This document shows, piece after piece, positions 61,031-64,000 of a DNA stretch of 64,000 nt. The position numbers and the translations under genes were made by a program. Origin of the DNA: Neobacillus bataviensis (GTDB lineage: Bacteria; Bacillota; Bacilli; Bacillales_B; DSM-18226); NCBI RefSeq assembly GCF_019969725.1, contig NZ_JAHXYW010000002.1:682001-746000 (forward strand), given 5' to 3'. A model generated the notes under the pieces. It saw only the letters and a list, made by a program, of their open reading frames with translations. It was not told the DNA's origin and searched no databases. The stretch's first letter is position 1, and every line of letters begins with the position of its first letter.

Positions 61031-61840
61031 ATGGCTATTATTACGAAAATCACCACACAGCAGAAGAATCAAGACCGATTTAATGTGTTTATGGATTACG
61101 GAAAAGGCGAGGAATTTGCCTTTAGTGTTGATAGTGATGTCCTAATAAAATTTCAGTTAAAAAAAGGCATGGAAATTGATGATTTTTCCTGCATGGAAAT
61201 CCAATTTCAGGATGATATTCGTAAGGCATATAATCTAGCTGTAAATTATTTAGCTAGGAGAATGAGGTCGGCGAAAGAAATTAGGGATTATCTTATTCAA
61301 AAAGAAGTAGATGAACCTGTTATCGAGGAAGTTGTTCATAAATTAACAAATCAGAAATACATCAATGATGAGGATTATGCTTTTGCTTATGTACGAACAC
61401 TTGCCAATACGACTGATAAAGGTCCTGATTTAATCAAACTGGAATTAAAGGAAAAAGGGATTGAGGAGGGAATTCGTCTTCGTGCACTTGAGGAATTTCC
61501 GCTCGAACAGCAGATAGAAAAAGCAACGAAAATGAGCGATAAGTTCTTCCAAAAGAATTCGAAGGACTCTTTTAAAATTCAAAAGAAAAAGCTGGAGCAA
61601 TTGCTGCTTAGAAAAGGATATCCTTTTGAGGTTATTCAAATTGCTGTAAATGAAACTGAAGTGAATAAAGAAGTTGATGAGGAAATGGAGGCCATAAAAT
61701 TTCAGGGGGAAAAAGCCCATCGGAAATATTCTCAATTCAGCGGTTTCGAATATGAGCAAAAGATGAAGCAAGCTTTATATCGGAAAGGCTTTCCATTCGA
61801 TTTAATTGAGAGGTACTTAGCTGAAAGTAAAAAATCATGA
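61031..61840 (+). CDS. recX: RecA regulator RecX
   Basis: A 269-residue protein made of tandem three-helix RecX repeats: AVNYLARRMRSAKEIRDYLIQKEVDEPVIEEVVHKL, INDEDYAFAYVRT, GPDLIKLELKEKGIEEGI, and a last repeat ending FPFDLIERYL. RecX binds within the RecA filament groove and limits recombination. Low-GC RecX proteins are this long (about 260-270 residues) compared with 166 in E. coli. GAGG lies eight bases before the ATG at 61031. B. subtilis recX (yfhG) has the same neighbour yfhF. Confidence 0.92.
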   Translation: MAIITKITTQQKNQDRFNVFMDYGKGEEFAFSVDSDVLIKFQLKKGMEIDDFSCMEIQFQDDIRKAYNLAVNYLARRMRSAKEIRDYLIQKEVDEPVIEEVVHKLTNQKYINDEDYAFAYVRTLANTTDKGPDLIKLELKEKGIEEGIRLRALEEFPLEQQIEKATKMSDKFFQKNSKDSFKIQKKKLEQLLLRKGYPFEVIQIAVNETEVNKEVDEEMEAIKFQGEKAHRKYSQFSGFEYEQKMKQALYRKGFPFDLIERYLAESKKS

Positions 61841-61861
61841 CAAGCCCGTCATGATTTTTTA
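61829..61861. terminator. Bidirectional terminator, recX / SDR
   Basis: 11-bp stem AAAATCATGAC / GTCATGATTTT with A- and T-runs on both sides. Confidence 0.88.
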
Positions 61862-62526
61862 TTTTCAATAATAATCTCATTTTGATCAATTTGCTCAAAA
61901 ATCATTTCAGCCACCTGTTTAGGTGAGCTTAGCCTTGAGGGATCTTTAATATGATCACTGCCCGACCAAAATGGTGTAGCCATGCCTCCCATGTAAACAG
62001 CATTAATTTTAATTCCACTGTCCTCATATTCCTTTTGCAGGCTTTCGGTGAAGCCTCTGACAGCAAATTTGCTCGCTGCATAAACTGCTTCATTGACCTT
62101 TCCGCGTAAACCAGCAGTTGAAATAATATTCATAATCCTTCCTTCGCCCTTAACATGTAGAAGCGGTAATACTGCTTTCGTCATAAAAATTGTACATAAC
62201 ACATTAGTATCTAACATTTCAAGGATTTGCTTTTCATCTATCTCCTCAAACGGCCCAAAATGTCCTACACCGGCATTATTCACCAATCCAGCTATATGGA
62301 AGGTACTGCCAATATCTTTTATTTTCTCAGAAACTTCTTCATTATTCCGAATGTCTAGTACAAGGATATCAGCAGTACCGCCACTGGATTCAATTTCATC
62401 TTTGGCAGCATGTAATTTAGCAGAATTTCTACCAGCAAGCAAAAGATGATACCCCTTTTTTGAAAAAAGAAATGCTAACTCTTTTCCCAAGCCTGTCCCA
62501 GCTCCAGTTACGATGATTGTTTTCAT
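61849..62526 (-). CDS. Short-chain dehydrogenase/reductase
   Basis: A 225-residue classical SDR: cofactor loop TGAGTGLG at residues 7-14, NNAGVGHFG, catalytic Ser near IISTAG and YAASK (Tyr/Lys pair). The Arg after the second beta strand (AGRNSAKL) suggests NADPH. The substrate is unknown. AGGAGATAACTTA precedes the ATG. It lies inside the yfh block between recX and yfhH, where B. subtilis has no such gene. Confidence 0.88.
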   Translation of the reverse strand: MKTIIVTGAGTGLGKELAFLFSKKGYHLLLAGRNSAKLHAAKDEIESSGGTADILVLDIRNNEEVSEKIKDIGSTFHIAGLVNNAGVGHFGPFEEIDEKQILEMLDTNVLCTIFMTKAVLPLLHVKGEGRIMNIISTAGLRGKVNEAVYAASKFAVRGFTESLQKEYEDSGIKINAVYMGGMATPFWSGSDHIKDPSRLSSPKQVAEMIFEQIDQNEIIIENKKS

Positions 62527-62613
62527 TAAGTTATCTCCTTCAAAATGGTTTTTACCTTTATTAATTTTACAAAAAAAACTATACTAAAATAAAGAGAAAT
62601 GGGAGGGAAAAGG

Positions 62614-62937
62614 ATGCAACAGGAGAAGCGGTATAGTGAAATGACAGAACATGAATTAAGGCAGGAAATTGCAGCGCTGCAAGAAAAAGCAAGAAAAGCC
62701 GAGCAAATGGGGATGGTAAATGAATTTGCTGTCCTTGAAAGAAAAGTTTTAATGGCAAAGGCATATTTATTAAAACCTGAATCCTTTAAATCTGGGGAAA
62801 TTTACGAAATTGAAGGAGACCCTGGCCAACATTTTAAAATAGACTATATGAATGGGGTATTTGCTTGGGGGTATCGACTAAACGGTGATGGTAAAGAAGA
62901 AGCACTGCCGATATCCCTGTTAAAGCAATTGAAGTGA
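62614..62937 (+). CDS. yfhH: DUF1811 family protein YfhH
   Basis: A 107-residue protein with an N-terminal helical hairpin (YSEMTEHELRQEIAALQEKARKAEQMG) and a C-terminal small beta domain (GEIYEIEGDPGQHFKIDYMNGVFAWGYRL), the YfhH layout. ATG at 62614 lies six bases after GGAGGG; the frame from 62599 overlaps that site. The function is unknown. In B. subtilis yfhH follows recX. Confidence 0.85.
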   Translation: MQQEKRYSEMTEHELRQEIAALQEKARKAEQMGMVNEFAVLERKVLMAKAYLLKPESFKSGEIYEIEGDPGQHFKIDYMNGVFAWGYRLNGDGKEEALPISLLKQLK

Positions 62938-62967
62938 CAAACCAGAGAACCTAGTCTCTGGTTTGTC
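62936..62967. terminator. Terminator, yfhH / sspK
   Basis: Perfect 13-bp stem GACAAACCAGAGA / TCTCTGGTTTGTC between convergent genes. Confidence 0.75.
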
Positions 62968-62980
62968 TTAGTGCTACAAA

Positions 62981-63151
62981 TTAAAATTGCGGTGATTCGT
63001 CATCGCGTTCACCGGAAGCACGCATGCGCTCTTGAGGATGCGTATTGATAGTGCCGTTTGCTCTTTTTGAAGCATATTCTGCTTTTGCTCTCGGTTCTCC
63101 CTCAAACTTATTATTATTTTGATTTGGAAATCCAGTTTGTTTATTTCTCAT
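62981..63151 (-). CDS. sspK: Small acid-soluble spore protein K
   Basis: A 56-residue SspK: N-terminus [20 protein letters not shown] followed by [20 protein letters not shown] and ERMRASG, all hallmarks of the family. A C-terminal DDESPQF tail is extra compared with B. subtilis. GGAGGT lies five bases before the ATG at 63151; the longer frame to 63217 is spurious. Minor SASPs are made in the forespore under sigma-G and packed in the spore core. Confidence 0.9.
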   Translation of the reverse strand: MRNKQTGFPNQNNNKFEGEPRAKAEYASKRANGTINTHPQERMRASGERDDESPQF

Positions 63152-63283
63152 GCTGTACCTCCATAAAGGGAATGAGAAAAACGTGAAAAGCATTGTTTGT
63201 CTTTCGATGCTTACCACGTAACGTTAGTATTTGCTTAAATTTTTACGGTTATGTTATAAGAAAATGGCAAATGGGGTGCGTGT

Positions 63284-63553
63284 ATGAATGATTATCATGA
63301 AAAATTAGCGAACCTGCTTTTAGACAAAAATGCCCAGCTTTCCTATCAGCAAGCCCGAACTTGGGTTGAGCTGCTTTGGGAGGATTTTGAAACCACATAC
63401 GCAAAAGCGGGAAGGGAATATATGGGCAGTGAAATGACAGAAAGAATTGTTAAACAATGGATTGAACATTACGGAGATAAACTGCATGAATTTGCAGCAA
63501 CCAATCCGAAATATAAACATTTTCTAGAGCAAGCAAAAAATACTCTCCATTAA
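63284..63553 (+). CDS. yfhJ: WVELL-family protein YfhJ
   Basis: An 89-residue protein with the name-giving motif ARTWVELLWEDFE near residue 25, followed by GREYMGSEMTERIVKQWIEHYG. Length and motif match B. subtilis YfhJ, which also follows sspK. Function unknown. GGGGTG precedes the ATG. Confidence 0.88.
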   Translation: MNDYHEKLANLLLDKNAQLSYQQARTWVELLWEDFETTYAKAGREYMGSEMTERIVKQWIEHYGDKLHEFAATNPKYKHFLEQAKNTLH

Positions 63554-63586
63554 AAAAGCAAGTGATTATTGGCCACTTGCTTTTTA
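63552..63586. terminator. Bidirectional terminator, yfhJ / yfhP
   Basis: 12-bp perfect stem AAAAAGCAAGTG / CACTTGCTTTTT. Confidence 0.88.
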
Positions 63587-64000
63587 ACTTGGGATAATCC
63601 CTAATTTTTTTCGCAATTTCTTTTCGCTGAACACCCAGCCGGTATAAGAGGTAATTCGGTTTAGATTACAATCTAATTGCACCACAGCTACAAAGGGATA
63701 ATGACCATTACTTCGATAGCGCAAATCAATAAAACGGACCTCATAATAATCAGTGAATTCATCTATTTCCCAGCGATAGACCGGAGAAAATGAAAGAAAA
63801 GCGGAAATATTGTCATCCTGTTTCGCTGCTTCAATTAAGGGTGTTTGTGGAACTGGAACACGATTAAAACGGTCCAAAATTTCTACTTTTTTATCTTCGG
63901 ACCTGCCAACAAAAAACATGCTTTTATTCATGGCAGCAATTCGCCACTGATGAAATTTCATGGTTGGAGCAATTATAATTTCCGTTGCATCAGGAATCAG
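63584..64000 (-). CDS. yfhP: Metal-dependent hydrolase YfhP, C-terminal part (cut by window edge)
   Basis: The minus-strand frame ends at 63584 and is open to the window edge; no start is visible, since residues LIPDATEIIIAPT continue upstream of the Met at 63961. The visible 138 residues match the C-terminal extracytoplasmic part of YfhP-type membrane-bound hydrolases (ISAFLSFSPVYRWEI, YEVRFIDLRYRSNGHYPFVAVVQLD, YTGWVFSEKKLRKKL). The catalytic YdjM-type membrane domain would lie outside. In B. subtilis yfhO and csbB separate yfhJ from yfhP; here they are absent. Confidence 0.8.
   Translation of the reverse strand: MIPDATEIIIAPTMKFHQWRIAAMNKSMFFVGRSEDKKVEILDRFNRVPVPQTPLIEAAKQDDNISAFLSFSPVYRWEIDEFTDYYEVRFIDLRYRSNGHYPFVAVVQLDCNLNRITSYTGWVFSEKKLRKKLGIIPS

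Noticed and set aside
1..64000. Prophage, insertion sequence, integrase or tRNA-linked island
   Set aside because: No transposase, integrase, structural phage gene or tRNA was seen, and the gene order is largely shared with B. subtilis blocks.

Overview
The window looks like the chromosome of a low-GC, endospore-forming Bacillaceae species, of the Neobacillus/Mesobacillus/Bacillus sensu lato type. Evidence: strong GGAGG-type ribosome binding sites with many GTG/TTG starts, sporulation genes (pdaA, sspK), the SinI/SinR switch, Rex-, CcpA- and AhrC-type sites, and long gene blocks in the order known from Bacillus subtilis. No tRNA, rRNA, prophage, transposase or CRISPR array was seen. The genus is inferred from gene content and synteny only.

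Layout. 1-8.6 kb: edge of a membrane protein gene, an MFS exporter, topB, a solitary hutH behind a strong hairpin, small genes, then a cyclic-di-GMP-I riboswitch placed directly in front of a 49-codon sinI that converges on sinR, and map. 8.6-23.9 kb: a block syntenic with B. subtilis yfk/yfj (yfkK, yfkI, yfkH, metal ATPase, MFS, Ca/H antiporter, yfkD, class I fumarase, pdaA, AlkA-type glycosylase, RNA methyltransferase) plus a dihydrouridine synthase. 24-34.8 kb: a CwlO-like hydrolase with a WalR-type box, acetoacetate decarboxylase divergent from a two-subunit CoA transferase (an acetone-forming module), a POT peptide symporter, a UvrC/Cho-like nuclease, DoxX and EthD proteins, an Mta-type regulator and an acyl-CoA dehydrogenase. 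35-40.6 kb: a five-gene oligopeptide ABC operon. 40.6-54.8 kb: a 21-bp-period repeat array, a fused shikimate kinase/3-dehydroquinate dehydratase gene, then the complete arginine set argCJBD-carAB-argF and argGH. 54.8-58.6 kb: a nitrilase with two acetyltransferases, then a SAM-I riboswitch before hom. 58.6-64 kb: a Rex-box DoxX gene and the yfhD-yfhE-yfhF-recX-yfhH-sspK-yfhJ-yfhP block, running off the right edge.

Most promising observations. (1) The c-di-GMP riboswitch on the anti-repressor sinI would wire second-messenger sensing straight into the SinI/SinR biofilm switch; sinI and sinR are convergent here rather than collinear. (2) Two unrelated intergenic arrays (about 19.25-19.42 kb and 40.66-40.84 kb) both repeat with a period of almost exactly 21 bp, two helical turns. 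(3) The AroK-AroD fusion keeps every catalytic residue of both enzymes and has the domain order of the fungal AROM protein. Further regulatory links read from sequence: Rex boxes before doxX, ARG boxes at argC and argG with a perfect cre at argC, a palindromic operator on the CoA-transferase promoter, and a 19-bp-spacer MerR promoter before mta.
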